From Streptomyces sp. SAT1 (GTDB taxonomy: Bacteria; Actinomycetota; Actinomycetes; Streptomycetales; Streptomycetaceae), in NCBI RefSeq assembly GCF_001654495.1, contig NZ_CP015849.1, positions 434,001 to 498,000 of the forward strand: a stretch of 64,000 nt of DNA. Reading direction: 5' to 3'. The notes beneath the pieces were generated by a model. The model was not told the origin of the DNA and searched no databases. It saw only the letters and a program-made list of their open reading frames with translations. How positions within the stretch are numbered: the stretch's first letter is position 1; each line of letters starts with the position of its first letter. Both the position numbers and the translations under genes were made by a program. Positions 49,337-58,591 of the stretch are shown here, one piece after another.

Positions 49337-50791
49337 ATGACACTCCTGGACAGCGGCGTCTGGGCCGGAAAGCTCTTCGGCGACGGCTGGGCGGACGCCG
49401 GTGCGACGCGGCCGGTCACCGAACCGGCCACCGGCGACCGGCTGGGCACCGTGGGCCTCGCCACGGCCGAGGACGCGGCGCGCGCCGCCGCGCGGGCGGC
49501 CGAGGCGCAGCGCGGGTGGGCGGCCCTGCCGCCGGCCCGCCGGGCGGGCGTCCTGCGCCGGGCGGGCGAGCTGCTCACCGAACACGCCGCCGAGGCCGAG
49601 GAGTGGCTGGTGCGCGAGGCGGGGTCGGTGCGCGCCAAGGCGGCCTTCGAGGTGGGGCTCGCGGTCGGCGAGTTCTTCGAGTGCGCGGGCCTGCCCACGC
49701 ATCCTCAGGGCGAGGTGCTCACCTCCGAGGAGGCCCGCTGGTCCCTGGCCCGGCGCCGCCCGGCCGGGGTCGTGAGCGTCATCGCCCCCTTCAACTTCCC
49801 GCTGCTGCTCGCGCTGCGCTCGGTGGCGCCCGCGCTCGCCCTGGGCAACGCGGTGCTGCTCAAGCCGGACCCGCGGACCGCGGTCAGCGGCGGGGTCGTC
49901 ATCGCACGGATCTTCGAGGAGGCGGGGCTTCCCCCAGGCGTGCTGCACCTGCTGCCGGGGGACGGCGAGGTCGGCCGGGCCGTCGTCGAGGCCCCGCAGG
50001 TGCGGGTGGTCTCGTTCACCGGATCCACTCCGGTCGGCCGGGCCATCGGCGAGCAGGCGGGCCGTCTGCTCAAGCGGGCCCATCTGGAACTGGGCGGGAA
50101 CAACGCCCTGGTGGTGCTGCCCGGCGCGGACGTGGGCAAGGCGGCGTCGGCGGGCGCCTTCGGCTCCTATCTGCACCAGGGGCAGATCTGTATGACGACC
50201 GGCCGGCACATCGTCCACGAGTCGCTGCTGGAGGAGTACACGGCCGCGCTCGCCGCGAAGGCCGCCGCACTGCCGGTGGGCGACCCGGCCCGCGCGGACG
50301 TGGCGCTCGGCCCGCTCATCGACCGCGGCCAGCTGGAGCGGGTGCACCGCATCGTCACCGAGTCGGTCGCGGCGGGCGCCACGCTCGCGGCGGGCGGCGA
50401 GAGCGACGGCGCCTGCTACCGCGCGACCGTGCTGTCCGGCGTCACCACGGACATGCCGGCCTGGCGGGAGGAGGTCTTCGGCCCGGTCGCGCCGGTCCTC
50501 GGCTTCGCCACGCTGGAGGAGGCCGCGCGGATCGTGGACGACTGCGAGTACGGCCTGTCGGTGGGCATCCTCGGCGACGTCGGTACGGCGATGAAGCTCG
50601 CCGACCGGATCGAGTCGGGCAAGGTCCACATCAACGAGCAGACGGTCGGCGACGAGCCGAACGCGCCCTTCGGCGGGGTCAAGGCGTCCGGCACCGGCTC
50701 CCGCTTCGGCGGCGCGAGGGCCAACGCCGAGGCGTTCACCGAGACCCAGTGGGTCACGATCCGTCCGGACATCGCCGACTACCCGTTCTGA
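49337..50791 (+). CDS. Benzaldehyde dehydrogenase (NAD(P)+-dependent ALDH)
   Basis: A 484-residue aldehyde dehydrogenase. Motifs are IAPFNFPLLLALRSVAPALALGN (151-170 region), coenzyme fold SFTGSTPVGR, general base Glu251 in LELGGNN, nucleophile Cys285 in QGQICMTTGR and EVFGPVAPV. It is closest in style to benzaldehyde/vanillin dehydrogenases. Placed 82 bp after benzoylformate decarboxylase, it would oxidise the benzaldehyde formed to benzoate. AGAGGGAA precedes ATG 49337. Confidence 0.92.
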   Translation: MTLLDSGVWAGKLFGDGWADAGATRPVTEPATGDRLGTVGLATAEDAARAAARAAEAQRGWAALPPARRAGVLRRAGELLTEHAAEAEEWLVREAGSVRAKAAFEVGLAVGEFFECAGLPTHPQGEVLTSEEARWSLARRRPAGVVSVIAPFNFPLLLALRSVAPALALGNAVLLKPDPRTAVSGGVVIARIFEEAGLPPGVLHLLPGDGEVGRAVVEAPQVRVVSFTGSTPVGRAIGEQAGRLLKRAHLELGGNNALVVLPGADVGKAASAGAFGSYLHQGQICMTTGRHIVHESLLEEYTAALAAKAAALPVGDPARADVALGPLIDRGQLERVHRIVTESVAAGATLAAGGESDGACYRATVLSGVTTDMPAWREEVFGPVAPVLGFATLEEAARIVDDCEYGLSVGILGDVGTAMKLADRIESGKVHINEQTVGDEPNAPFGGVKASGTGSRFGGARANAEAFTETQWVTIRPDIADYPF

Positions 50792-50826
50792 GCCGGCTCC
50801 CCGTTCTTAGCCGGCTCCCCGTTCCG
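50791..50826. repeat. 18-bp direct repeat after the benzaldehyde dehydrogenase gene
   Basis: AGCCGGCTCCCCGTTCTT (50791-50808) is repeated at 50809-50826 with two end differences. The preceding gene's last codons (ACCCGTTCTGA) resemble the end of the unit, so local duplication is likely. Role unknown. Confidence 0.7.
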
Positions 50827-50957
50827 AGCGGCCCGCCGTCCGTCCGCGGACGCCCGCCCGCCGTCCCGTCCCCGACAACCGGCAGCCCGTTCCCTTGCGC
50901 GATCCTCCGCTCCGTCCCCGCTCCGCCCGCACCCGCTCCCCAGGGGGGTATGTCCCG

Positions 50958-52196
50958 ATGACATCCACCGTCCCGTCCCACGCCCCGGACCGGACCGCCG
51001 CCTCCGGACGCAACGTCTGGACCGTGGTCCTGTGCTGGATCACCGTCATGCTGGAGGGCTACGACCTCGTCGTCCTCGGTGCCATCATCCCGACCCTGCT
51101 CAAGACCCACCATCTCGGCATGACCGCCGGGGACGCGACCACGATCGCGACCCTCTCGCTCGTCGGCGTGGCCGTCGGCGCGGTGTGCGTGGGACCGCTG
51201 GCCGACCGGCTGGGGCGGCGGCGGCTGCTCATCGCCTCGGTGCTGCTGTTCTCCGTCTTCACGCTGCTGGTGCCGCTGGCCGGCTCGGTGACGGTGTTCG
51301 CCCTGCTGCGGCTGGTGGCCGGGCTGGGGCTGGGCGCCTGCATGCCGGTGTCGCTGACGATGATGGCCGAGCACATGCCCGCGCACCGGCGGGCACGGGC
51401 CAGCACCCTGACCATGACCGGTTACCACACCGGTGCGGTGATCACCTCGCTGCTGGCCCTCCAGGTGACGGACGACTGGAAGATCCTCTTCTATGTGCTC
51501 GGCGCCGCCGGTCTCGTCATCGCGGCCGTCCAGTGGTTCCGGCTGCCGGAGTCGGAGGCGTTCGTCCGCACCCGGGAGACGGACGGCGACGGCTCCTCAC
51601 GGGTGCCGTTCACCGAACTGCTCAAGCCGGCGTACCTGCGTGCGGGCATCGGTGTCTGGGTGGCCTCGTTCATGGGGCTGCTGCTGGTCTACGGGCTCAA
51701 CACCTGGCTGCCCAAGCTGATGAACGACGCCGGCTACCCGGTGCCCACGGCCGTCACCCAGCTCCTGGTGCTCAACGTCGGCGGGGTCGTCGGTCTGCTC
51801 GTGGGCGGGTACGTCGCCGACCGCCGGGGCATCAAGGGCACCACGGTCGCCTGGTTCGCGGTCTCGGTGCTGATGCTGGCCTGTCTGAGCGTCAGGATGC
51901 ACAACGACCTGCTGCTCGACCTGGTCGTCTTCCTCACCGGAGTGTTCGTCTTCTCGGCCCAGGTGCTGGTCTACGCCTACGTGACCGACTTCTACCCGGC
52001 GGCCGTGCGCGGCACCGCCCTCGGTTCGGCGTCCGGGATCGGCCGGATCGGTTCGATCGTGGGTCCGTCGGTCACCGGCGCCCTGGTCACCGCCGGGATA
52101 GGCCACCCGTGGGGCTTCTACTTCTTCGCGATGGTCGCCGTCCTCGGCTGCGCCGCGGTGCTGACCCTGCCGCGGGCCGCGGCGAAGGCCGGGTGA
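50958..52196 (+). CDS. MFS aromatic acid:H+ symporter (AAHS family)
   Basis: A 412-residue, 12-helix transporter. The AAHS signature is in helix 1, WITVMLEGYDLVVLGAIIP with D-x-x followed by the charged loop GPLADRLGRRRLL, as in BenK/PcaK/MhpT. Helix 5-6 has GLGLGACMPVSLTMMAEHMP. It probably brings benzoylformate, mandelate or benzoate into the cell for the two enzymes upstream. AGGGGGG stands nine bases before ATG 50958. A perfect hairpin terminates the unit. Confidence 0.9.
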   Translation: MTSTVPSHAPDRTAASGRNVWTVVLCWITVMLEGYDLVVLGAIIPTLLKTHHLGMTAGDATTIATLSLVGVAVGAVCVGPLADRLGRRRLLIASVLLFSVFTLLVPLAGSVTVFALLRLVAGLGLGACMPVSLTMMAEHMPAHRRARASTLTMTGYHTGAVITSLLALQVTDDWKILFYVLGAAGLVIAAVQWFRLPESEAFVRTRETDGDGSSRVPFTELLKPAYLRAGIGVWVASFMGLLLVYGLNTWLPKLMNDAGYPVPTAVTQLLVLNVGGVVGLLVGGYVADRRGIKGTTVAWFAVSVLMLACLSVRMHNDLLLDLVVFLTGVFVFSAQVLVYAYVTDFYPAAVRGTALGSASGIGRIGSIVGPSVTGALVTAGIGHPWGFYFFAMVAVLGCAAVLTLPRAAAKAG

Positions 52197-52210
52197 GGGA
52201 TCTCGGGGTC

Positions 52211-52235
52211 GGACCCTGACACGGCGTCAGGGTCC
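52211..52235. terminator. Hairpin terminator after the AAHS transporter
   Basis: A perfect inverted repeat, GGACCCTGAC-ACGGC-GTCAGGGTCC, starts 15 bp after the stop codon. Confidence 0.7.
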
Positions 52236-52300
52236 GGTCAGGGTGGCGCCGGGGATGTCACGGATAGTGACCGACCGGTGCGGTTCGGCAGGCTGGGGAC

Positions 52301-53158
52301 ATGCCGAAGACCACTGCGCACAGTCCCCGCCCCCGCTCCCGTCCCCGTCCCCGTGCCCTCTTCGCCGGGGCCCTGGCCGGTGCGGTCGCCCTGGTGGGCC
52401 TCGCGGGCGCGCTGCCCGCGAGTGCCGCACAGCCGGGCGCTCCGTCCTTCTCGTCCGTCTCCGCTCCCTCCTCCGGCTCCGGTCCGTCCGGCTCCGCTCC
52501 GTCAAGTTCCGGCCGTCCCGGCCCCGTCACCGCTTCCGTGGCCGTGCCGACGGACTTCCGCGACTGCCCCGCCCTCCCGGCGGGCGTCGACCCGGCCGCC
52601 TGGCGCTGCGAAGTGCACGCCGCCGCCCCGCGGTTGTCGATGGGCGGCCTCGCGGTGACGCTCGCACCGATCACCATGACCCACGCCGAAGGACCGCTGC
52701 CCGACGGGACGCCGGGACAGGTGTGGGGAGCGATGCACAGCACGGCCACCCCCGTCCCGGGCGGCCTGACCGGCACCGCGCGGGCCGGCCTGACACCGCT
52801 GACGGGCCTGTCGCTCCAGCCCGAGTACGGCGGCCGGTCCGACTTCTACACGGGCCGGTTCAGTCTCCGCTTCCGGCTGGTGAGCCCGCTGCTGCCCCGC
52901 AGCTGCGTGATCGGGGCCGACGCGCCGGTCGACTTCGCCCTGAAGCGGCCGAGCCCCTCGGAGTGGCTGTCCACCGACCCGCCCGTGATCCGGTTCTCCG
53001 CGTACGACGACACGTTCGCCGCCCCGGCCGCCGGGCACTGCGGTCCGCTGACCCGCATACTCGGCCGCCGGCTCGGACTGCCGGCGCCGAGCGGCAACCT
53101 GATGAGCTACGACGCGATCTACACGTTCCGGACCTACGACACCCTGCCCGTCCGCTGA
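52301..53158 (+). CDS. Secreted protein of unknown function
   Basis: A 285-residue exported protein. A strongly basic N-terminus (RPRSRPRPR) and a hydrophobic core (ALFAGALAGAVALVGLAGAL) end at ASA-A, a Sec cleavage site near residue 43. A Ser/Pro/Gly-rich linker (about 45-80) leads to a compact domain with four cysteines (DC, RC, SC, HC), which could form two disulfides. Similar secreted orphan proteins are frequent in Streptomyces, but I know no function. ATG 52301 has only a weak G-rich site. Confidence 0.78.
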   Translation: MPKTTAHSPRPRSRPRPRALFAGALAGAVALVGLAGALPASAAQPGAPSFSSVSAPSSGSGPSGSAPSSSGRPGPVTASVAVPTDFRDCPALPAGVDPAAWRCEVHAAAPRLSMGGLAVTLAPITMTHAEGPLPDGTPGQVWGAMHSTATPVPGGLTGTARAGLTPLTGLSLQPEYGGRSDFYTGRFSLRFRLVSPLLPRSCVIGADAPVDFALKRPSPSEWLSTDPPVIRFSAYDDTFAAPAAGHCGPLTRILGRRLGLPAPSGNLMSYDAIYTFRTYDTLPVR

Positions 53159-53276
53159 CGCGCCCCCGGAACGGGTGACCCCGCCGTTCGAACGCCGCCC
53201 GGCGACCCGCAACCCCCCGTGCCCGTACGCAGTTGCTTCCCTGGTACCCCCTCTGCGACGGAGGCTTCTCTTGCGT

Positions 53277-54665
53277 ATGACCGACATCCAGCGCTGCGAG
53301 GTCCGGCCCGGACGGCTGGTCGAGTGGACACTCGACCCGGCGGCCGTCCGGACCGCATCGGATCTCCCGGACGATGCCCGACCGCCGGCGTACATCCAGG
53401 AGTCGCACATCAGGACGGCCAGGTCCGTCCGCGAGGGCGGGCTGTTCGTGCCGACCTGGCTGGGCACCGCGTTCGACGTCCCCGGCAGAGTCGATCTCGA
53501 CGCGCTCGGAGAGGCCCTGCGCGGCTGGATGCTCCGGCACGAGACGCTGCGCAGCGGCTTCCGCTGGACCGGCGACGACATGCGCCGCTTCACGCTCGAC
53601 GCCGCCGACGTGGCACTGCGCCGCGAGACGATCGGCGACTTCGACGACCCGGGCGTGCTGGTCCAGCATCTGCAGGACCGTTTCGACCGGACCGCGGACG
53701 CGCTGCGCTGGCCGAACTTCCTGTTCACGGCGGTCGTCCGGGAGGACGGTGCCAGCGTGTACATGGCGTTCGACCACAGCAACGTGGACTCCTACTCGGT
53801 GCAGCGGATCCCGGCCGAGATCCATGAGCTGTACGGTGCCGGTGCCGGAGGGAGCCGCCCGGAGCCCCGGCCGGTCAGCAGCTATGTCGACTTCTGCCGG
53901 ACCGAGCGGGCCGACGCGGACGGGATCGACCGCACGGACGCCGTCGTCGGGCGCTGGCGGGACTTCATCGGCCGCTGCGACGGCCGGCTGCCGAACTTCC
54001 CCCTGGACCTCGGTCTGGAGCCCGGTGGTCCGCTGCCCCGCCAGAAGCTGATGAACGAGATGCTCGTGGACGCCGGCGACGCGGCCGCCTTCGAGGCGTA
54101 CTGCCGGCCCTACGGCGGCAGCCTGGTCGGCATCCTGGCGGCCACCGCCCTGATCGTCCACGAGATCGGCGGGGAGCCGGTCTACCGCACGGTGGTCCCC
54201 TTCCACACCCGGCGCAAGTCGCAGTGGCGGGACTCGGTGGGCTGGTACGTGGGCGGTGCGCCGATCGAGGTCGAGACCGCGCGGGCGGCCGACTTCCCGG
54301 CCCTGCTGCGGATGGTGAGCGACCGGCTCCGCGCCGCCAGGCCCTTGTCCAGGATGCCGCTGGCCCGGGTGCTGCGGCTGCTGGGGGCCGACTTCCGGCC
54401 GACCTCCCCGGATCTGTACTCGATCATCTCGTTCGTCGACGCCCGGGACATCCCCGGCTCCGGCGACTGGACGGGGCTGAAGGCGTACGGCCTGATCAGG
54501 GTCTCCTACGGCGACCAGGTGTGCGCGTGGATCAACCGGCTGCACGAGGGGCTCCAGTTCGCGAGCCGCTATCCGGACACCGACATCGCGTACAAGAACA
54601 TGCGGCTGTACGTGGAGCAACTGCGGGAGGTGATCGTCTCGGTGGGCCGTCCTCAGGTCTCCTGA
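53277..54665 (+). CDS. Condensation-domain (PapA/WES-like) acyltransferase
   Basis: A 462-residue stand-alone protein of the CoA-dependent acyltransferase superfamily. The active-site HHxxxDG is present in reduced form as H167-SNV-D171-S (AFDHSNVDSYS). The DFxRxG-like bridge and N-terminal FDVPGRVDLDALGEALRGWMLRHETLRSGF are typical of condensation domains and PapA5-like transferases. Likely activity is transfer of an acyl group from a CoA or carrier to an alcohol or amine. No NRPS or PKS gene is near, so the substrate is unknown. GGAGG at 53260-53264 suits TTG 53271 better than ATG 53277, so the start may be six bases earlier. Confidence 0.8.
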   Translation: MTDIQRCEVRPGRLVEWTLDPAAVRTASDLPDDARPPAYIQESHIRTARSVREGGLFVPTWLGTAFDVPGRVDLDALGEALRGWMLRHETLRSGFRWTGDDMRRFTLDAADVALRRETIGDFDDPGVLVQHLQDRFDRTADALRWPNFLFTAVVREDGASVYMAFDHSNVDSYSVQRIPAEIHELYGAGAGGSRPEPRPVSSYVDFCRTERADADGIDRTDAVVGRWRDFIGRCDGRLPNFPLDLGLEPGGPLPRQKLMNEMLVDAGDAAAFEAYCRPYGGSLVGILAATALIVHEIGGEPVYRTVVPFHTRRKSQWRDSVGWYVGGAPIEVETARAADFPALLRMVSDRLRAARPLSRMPLARVLRLLGADFRPTSPDLYSIISFVDARDIPGSGDWTGLKAYGLIRVSYGDQVCAWINRLHEGLQFASRYPDTDIAYKNMRLYVEQLREVIVSVGRPQVS

Positions 54666-57343
54666 GGGAGCTCGGGCAGCGCCAGTTCCGCCCAGATCAC
54701 CTTGCCCTCGGGGGTGTACCGGGTGCCCCAGCGCTCGGTCGTGCGCGCCACCAGGAACAGGCCCCGGCCGCCCTCCTCGGTGGTCGCCGCGTAGCGCAGG
54801 TGCGGGGAGGCGCTGGTGCCGTCGGAGACCTCGCAGATCAGGGCGCGGTCGTGGATCAGCCGGACGTGGATCGGTGCCGATCCGTAGCGGATGGCGTTGG
54901 TGACCAGTTCGCTGAGGACCAGTTCCAGGACGAAGCCCAGTTCGGCCAGGCCCCATGCGTCGAGCTGCGCGCAGGCGGCGACCCGGATGCCGGCGACGGC
55001 GGCCGGGTCGGGCGGCACGTCCCAGTCGGCGATCCGCTCGGGCGGCAGTGCGCGGGTGCGGGCCACGAGCAGGGCGACGTCGTCGCGCGGCCGGGCGGGC
55101 AGCAGGGCGTCGAGCACGGCCCGGCAGTGTTCCTCCGGGTCCCGCTCGGGGTGTCCGGCCAGCGCCCGGCGCAGCAGTTCCATCCCCTCGTCCAGGTCGC
55201 GGTGGCGGTCCTCGATGAGGCCGTCGGTGTACAGGGCGAGCTGGGTGCCCTCCTCCAGTTCCAGTTCGGCGGTGCGGAAGGGCATGCCGCCGAGGCCGAG
55301 CGGCGGTCCGGAGGGCAGGTCGGGGAAGGTGACGGTGCCGTCCAGGCGGACCAGCGCGGGGGCCAGGTGTCCGGCGCGCGCCATGGCGCAGCGGCGGGAG
55401 ACGGGGTCGTAGACCGCGTACAGGCAAGTGGCGCCGACGACGTTGGCCGCGGTCTCGGGGCAGTCCTCGTCCTGGTCGATGCGGCCGACCAGGTCGTCGA
55501 GGTGGCTCAGCAGTTCGTCGGGAGGCAGGTCGAGGGTCGAGAAGTTGTGCACCGCGGTGCGCAGGCGGCCCATGGTGGCGGCGGCGTGCAGACCGTGGCC
55601 GACCACGTCCCCGACGACGAGGGCCACCCGGCCGCCGGGCAGTGGGATCACGTCGAACCAGTCGCCGCTGACGCCGGACTGGGCGGGCAGGTAGCGGTAG
55701 CCGGCCTCGACGGCGCCGTGTTCGGGCAGGGCCCGCGGCAGCAGGCTGCGCTGGAGGGTGACGGCGAGGGCGTGCTCGCGGGTGAAGCGGCGGGCGTTGT
55801 CGATGCTGACGGCGGCGCGGGCCACGAGTTCCTCGGCCAGCGACAGCTCCTCCTCCTCGAAGGGGCCGTGCTCCTTGGAGCGCCAGAAGTTGGCCACGCC
55901 CAGCACCGCGCCGCGGGCCCGGATCGGTGCGGTGATCAGCGAGTTGATGCCGTAGTCGACGATCCGCCCGGCGCGCTCGGGGTCCTGTGCCTGCCAGCCG
56001 GCCGCCGAGGCCAGGTCGGGCAGCCGTTCGGACACTCCGGTGCCGTAGCCGCGGGCCTGCGGAGTGGTGGGCACGAAGTCGATCAGCCGGCCCTTCTCGT
56101 AGAGGGGATGGTCGTCCCGTACGCCGCGCACGGCGACACGGCGCATCCCGGCGGAGGCGGGTTCCGGCTCCTCGCCGCACAGGACGGCGTCGTCGAGGTC
56201 GACGGTGACGAAGTCGGCGAAGCGGTCCACGGTGACCTGGGCGAGTTCGTCGGCGGTGCGGGCGATGTCGAGGGTGGTGCCGATGCCGAGCCCGGCGTCG
56301 TAGAGGAGGTTGAGCCGTTCCCGGGCGACCTCGGCGCGGCCGGACAGCGCCTGGAGTTCCGTGGAATCACGCAGGGTGACGACGGTGCCCGCGGGTCCTC
56401 CGTCGCGGTCGGTGGGGCGCTGGTTGACGGCGAGCAGGAGTCCGCCGGCGAGATGGACCTCGTCGGTGGCCTCCCGGCCGGACGCGAGCAGCGCCGCGGT
56501 CTCCGGCTCCAGTTTCGGGAGCTTGGCCACCGGCCGGCCCTCGGCGTCCGGCGGGAGGTCCAGGAGCCGCCGGGCCTCGTCGTTGGCCAGCAGCAGCCGG
56601 CCGTCGCCGCCGACGATGAGCACGCCTTCGCGCACGGAGTGCAGGACCGCGTCGTGGTGGTCGTACATGCGGGTCATCTCGTCCGGGCCGAGGCTGTGGG
56701 TCTGGCGGCGCAGCCGCCTGCCGACCAGGGCGGTCACGGCGGTGGCCAGGCCCAGGGCGATGGCTCCGGCGGTCAGGATGATCGGGATCTGGTGGTAGAC
56801 CTGCCCGGTGACGTTCTTGACCTTCAGCCCGGCGGAGACCAGGCCGACCACATGGCCGCCGGTGTCCTCGACCGGGACGATGGCCTGGACCTCATGCCCG
56901 AGCGGCCCGTGCACGCTCTCGGTGCGGACCTGACCGGCCAGCGACGGGCCGATGGTGCCGACGAAGCGCCGGCCGATGCGGTCGGGCAGGGGGTGGGTGT
57001 AGCGGATGCCGTGGGTGTCCATGACGACGATGAAGTCGACGCCCGCGGTCCGGCGGCCCGCCTCCGTCAGCGGCTGGAGCACGGCCGAGGGGGTGGGCCC
57101 GCGCAGCGCGGCGACGACACCGGGGGCGTGGGCGAAGGTCTGGGCGACGGCGACGGAGCGGCGTCTGGCCTCGGCACTGGTGTCCCGCTGCGACTGGAGG
57201 AGGAGAGCGAGGACGGCGCCGATCACCAGCAGTACCACGAGGGCCACCTGGAGAACGAACACCTGTCCGGCAACGCTTCGCGGACTCTTTCCCGCCAGCG
57301 ACCGCCCCGGTATCCGTCGAAGACGGGCAAAACGGTCTGCCAT
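54653..57343 (-). CDS. SpoIIE-type phosphatase with sensor, PAS, GAF and HATPase_c domains
   Basis: An 896-residue membrane regulator. Helix 1 (about 28-50), an extracellular sCache-like sensor (about 55-165, FIVVMDTHGIRYTHPLPDRIG) and helix 2 (about 180-202) precede a PAS domain, a GAF domain (about 345-500), and a PP2C/SpoIIE phosphatase with SGDWFDVIPLPGGRVALVVGDVVGHGLHAA and LYTDGLIED. An RsbW-like HATPase domain ends the protein (ELVLSELVTNAIRYG, GRGLFLVA). It probably controls anti-anti-sigma phosphorylation in response to an outside ligand. ATG 57343 follows AAAGG. Its 3' end overlaps the convergent acyltransferase gene by 13 bp. Confidence 0.9.
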   Translation of the reverse strand: MADRFARLRRIPGRSLAGKSPRSVAGQVFVLQVALVVLLVIGAVLALLLQSQRDTSAEARRRSVAVAQTFAHAPGVVAALRGPTPSAVLQPLTEAGRRTAGVDFIVVMDTHGIRYTHPLPDRIGRRFVGTIGPSLAGQVRTESVHGPLGHEVQAIVPVEDTGGHVVGLVSAGLKVKNVTGQVYHQIPIILTAGAIALGLATAVTALVGRRLRRQTHSLGPDEMTRMYDHHDAVLHSVREGVLIVGGDGRLLLANDEARRLLDLPPDAEGRPVAKLPKLEPETAALLASGREATDEVHLAGGLLLAVNQRPTDRDGGPAGTVVTLRDSTELQALSGRAEVARERLNLLYDAGLGIGTTLDIARTADELAQVTVDRFADFVTVDLDDAVLCGEEPEPASAGMRRVAVRGVRDDHPLYEKGRLIDFVPTTPQARGYGTGVSERLPDLASAAGWQAQDPERAGRIVDYGINSLITAPIRARGAVLGVANFWRSKEHGPFEEEELSLAEELVARAAVSIDNARRFTREHALAVTLQRSLLPRALPEHGAVEAGYRYLPAQSGVSGDWFDVIPLPGGRVALVVGDVVGHGLHAAATMGRLRTAVHNFSTLDLPPDELLSHLDDLVGRIDQDEDCPETAANVVGATCLYAVYDPVSRRCAMARAGHLAPALVRLDGTVTFPDLPSGPPLGLGGMPFRTAELELEEGTQLALYTDGLIEDRHRDLDEGMELLRRALAGHPERDPEEHCRAVLDALLPARPRDDVALLVARTRALPPERIADWDVPPDPAAVAGIRVAACAQLDAWGLAELGFVLELVLSELVTNAIRYGSAPIHVRLIHDRALICEVSDGTSASPHLRYAATTEEGGRGLFLVARTTERWGTRYTPEGKVIWAELALPELPQET

Positions 57344-57428
57344 GCGGCCTTTGTAGCACCGACACGCCCGAGTCGTCACGGGTTGGGCGGATGTTCGTCG
57401 GCCGGTACCGGTCCTTGAGACGGCGGTT

Positions 57429-57998
57429 TCAGCGGGTGGCGGGGTCGCGCAGCAGCGCGTCCAGCCGGTCCAGGATCCAGGACCAGGTCTGGCCGGAGTC
57501 GGGCGCGCTGTGGCTGAATCCGCCGGCCAGCTCCAGGCTCACATAGCCGTGGAACACGCTGCCGAGCAGCCGGACGGCGTGGGTCTCCTGCGGTTCCGCC
57601 AGGTCGTAGCCCCGCAGGACGGCCCGCGTCATCTGGGCGTGCCGCACGCCCGCGCTCGCGGCGGCCGTCTCCGCGTCGAGCGGGAGCCGGGCGGCGGTGT
57701 AGCGGCCGGGGTGCTCACGGGCGTACCGGCGCAGGACGTCGGCGTAGGCGGCCAGCGCCTCCTTGCCCGCCCGTCCGGCCAGCGCCTCGGCGGCCCGGTC
57801 GGCCAGTTCCTCCAGGGCGAGCAGGGCGATGCGGGTCTTGAGGTCCTGGGAGTTCTTCAGATGCGAGTACAGGCTCGCGACCTTGACGTCGAACCGCCTG
57901 GCGACCGCCGAGACGGTCACCTGTTCGAAGCCGACCTCGTCGGCCAGTTCCGCCCCGGCCCGGACCAGGCGGTCGGTGGTGAGTCCCGCGCGTGGCAC
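57429..57998 (-). CDS. TetR-family regulator
   Basis: A 189-residue regulator. The HTH is VTVSAVARRFDVKVASLYSHLKNSQDLKTRIA (about 27-58), and the C-terminal ligand domain has the WHG/TetR_C_33-like segment (RLLGSVFHGYVSLELAGGF). GTG 57998 has AAGGGAG. A perfect palindrome 38-54 bp upstream is the likely self-operator. No obvious target gene is divergent from it. Confidence 0.88.
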   Translation of the reverse strand: MPRAGLTTDRLVRAGAELADEVGFEQVTVSAVARRFDVKVASLYSHLKNSQDLKTRIALLALEELADRAAEALAGRAGKEALAAYADVLRRYAREHPGRYTAARLPLDAETAAASAGVRHAQMTRAVLRGYDLAEPQETHAVRLLGSVFHGYVSLELAGGFSHSAPDSGQTWSWILDRLDALLRDPATR

Positions 57999-58035
57999 AG
58001 TGCTCCCTTCTGTTGCCTGAAGGGATTGTGCCCGC

Positions 58036-58052
58036 GCCTAAAGATGTTAGGC
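58036..58052. promoter_or_regulatory. Perfect palindrome, probable TetR operator
   Basis: GCCTAA-AGATG-TTAGGC is perfectly symmetric and stands 38 bp before the TetR start codon, where a self-repression site is expected. Confidence 0.6.
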
Positions 58053-58065
58053 AAATGGCCGTCGT

Positions 58066-58118
58066 GGGTCGTCCGCCATGGGTCGTCACGGGTCGTCATG
58101 GGTCGTCCATGGGTCGTC
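58066..58118. repeat. Short tandem repeat of GGGTCGTC units
   Basis: GGGTCGTC occurs at 58066, 58080, 58090, 58100 and 58111, mostly as 10-11-bp units GGGTCGTC(C)AT. The stretch is non-coding, between the TetR operator and a terminator. Function unknown; replication slippage is the simplest cause. Confidence 0.75.
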
Positions 58119-58160
58119 ATGGCGTCCCGGCGTCCCGAGGTGCCGCCCCCGGGCGCCGGA

Positions 58161-58204
58161 AGGGCCCCGTCCGCCCGAGTGGTGTCCCGGGCGGACGGGG
58201 CCCT
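58161..58204. terminator. Very strong hairpin terminator
   Basis: A perfect 17-bp inverted repeat with a 10-base loop (arms 58161-58177 and 58188-58204; outer part AGGGCCCCGTCC). It lies 21 bp beyond the stop of the leftward Cys-rich gene. Confidence 0.8.
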
Positions 58205-58224
58205 CCGGCCACGGACCCGGACCG

Positions 58225-58446
58225 CTAGTGGTCCGTGCCGGCGGGAGAACCGACGGCCGGCGGAGCGGTCATCAGCTTCCCGAACAGGGCCATGCACGAG
58301 GAACAATGACCGGCCCGCTGCGCGTTCGCCCCGTCGACGCGCCGGCCGAGCCGCCGCCCGCAGAGCGTGGTCACCGTGTTCTTGGCCATGACATGCCACA
58401 CCGGCGCGCCGCCCGGTTCCTCGGCTCCTGCACACATCTCATACAT
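58225..58446 (-). CDS. Small Cys/His-rich protein (zinc-ribbon-like)
   Basis: A 73-residue protein. Cysteines and histidines are arranged as H-V...LCG...GHCSSC (VWHVMAKNTVTTLCGRRL, AGHCSSCMALFGKLM), which could bind one zinc ion. AAGGGAG is seven bases before ATG 58446, and a strong terminator follows, so this is a complete one-gene unit. Proteins of this pattern are common orphans in Streptomyces. Function unknown. Confidence 0.75.
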   Translation of the reverse strand: MYEMCAGAEEPGGAPVWHVMAKNTVTTLCGRRLGRRVDGANAQRAGHCSSCMALFGKLMTAPPAVGSPAGTDH

Positions 58447-58591
58447 GATCGGCTCCCTTGATGGACGCCTCTCTGACTCCAGGAGACACCCGATCAGCCG
58501 TAGGCACGCAGTCACGGAGGGCCATTCGGGTGACACGCCGGGTGGGGGCCCGCGGGCCGGACCGGGCGGGCGCGGTGCCATCATGGGCGCC

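Noticed and set aside
54224..57418. Open frame of 1064 codons on the + strand
   Set aside because: It is antisense to the SpoIIE-type regulator, whose domains are unmistakable on the other strand.
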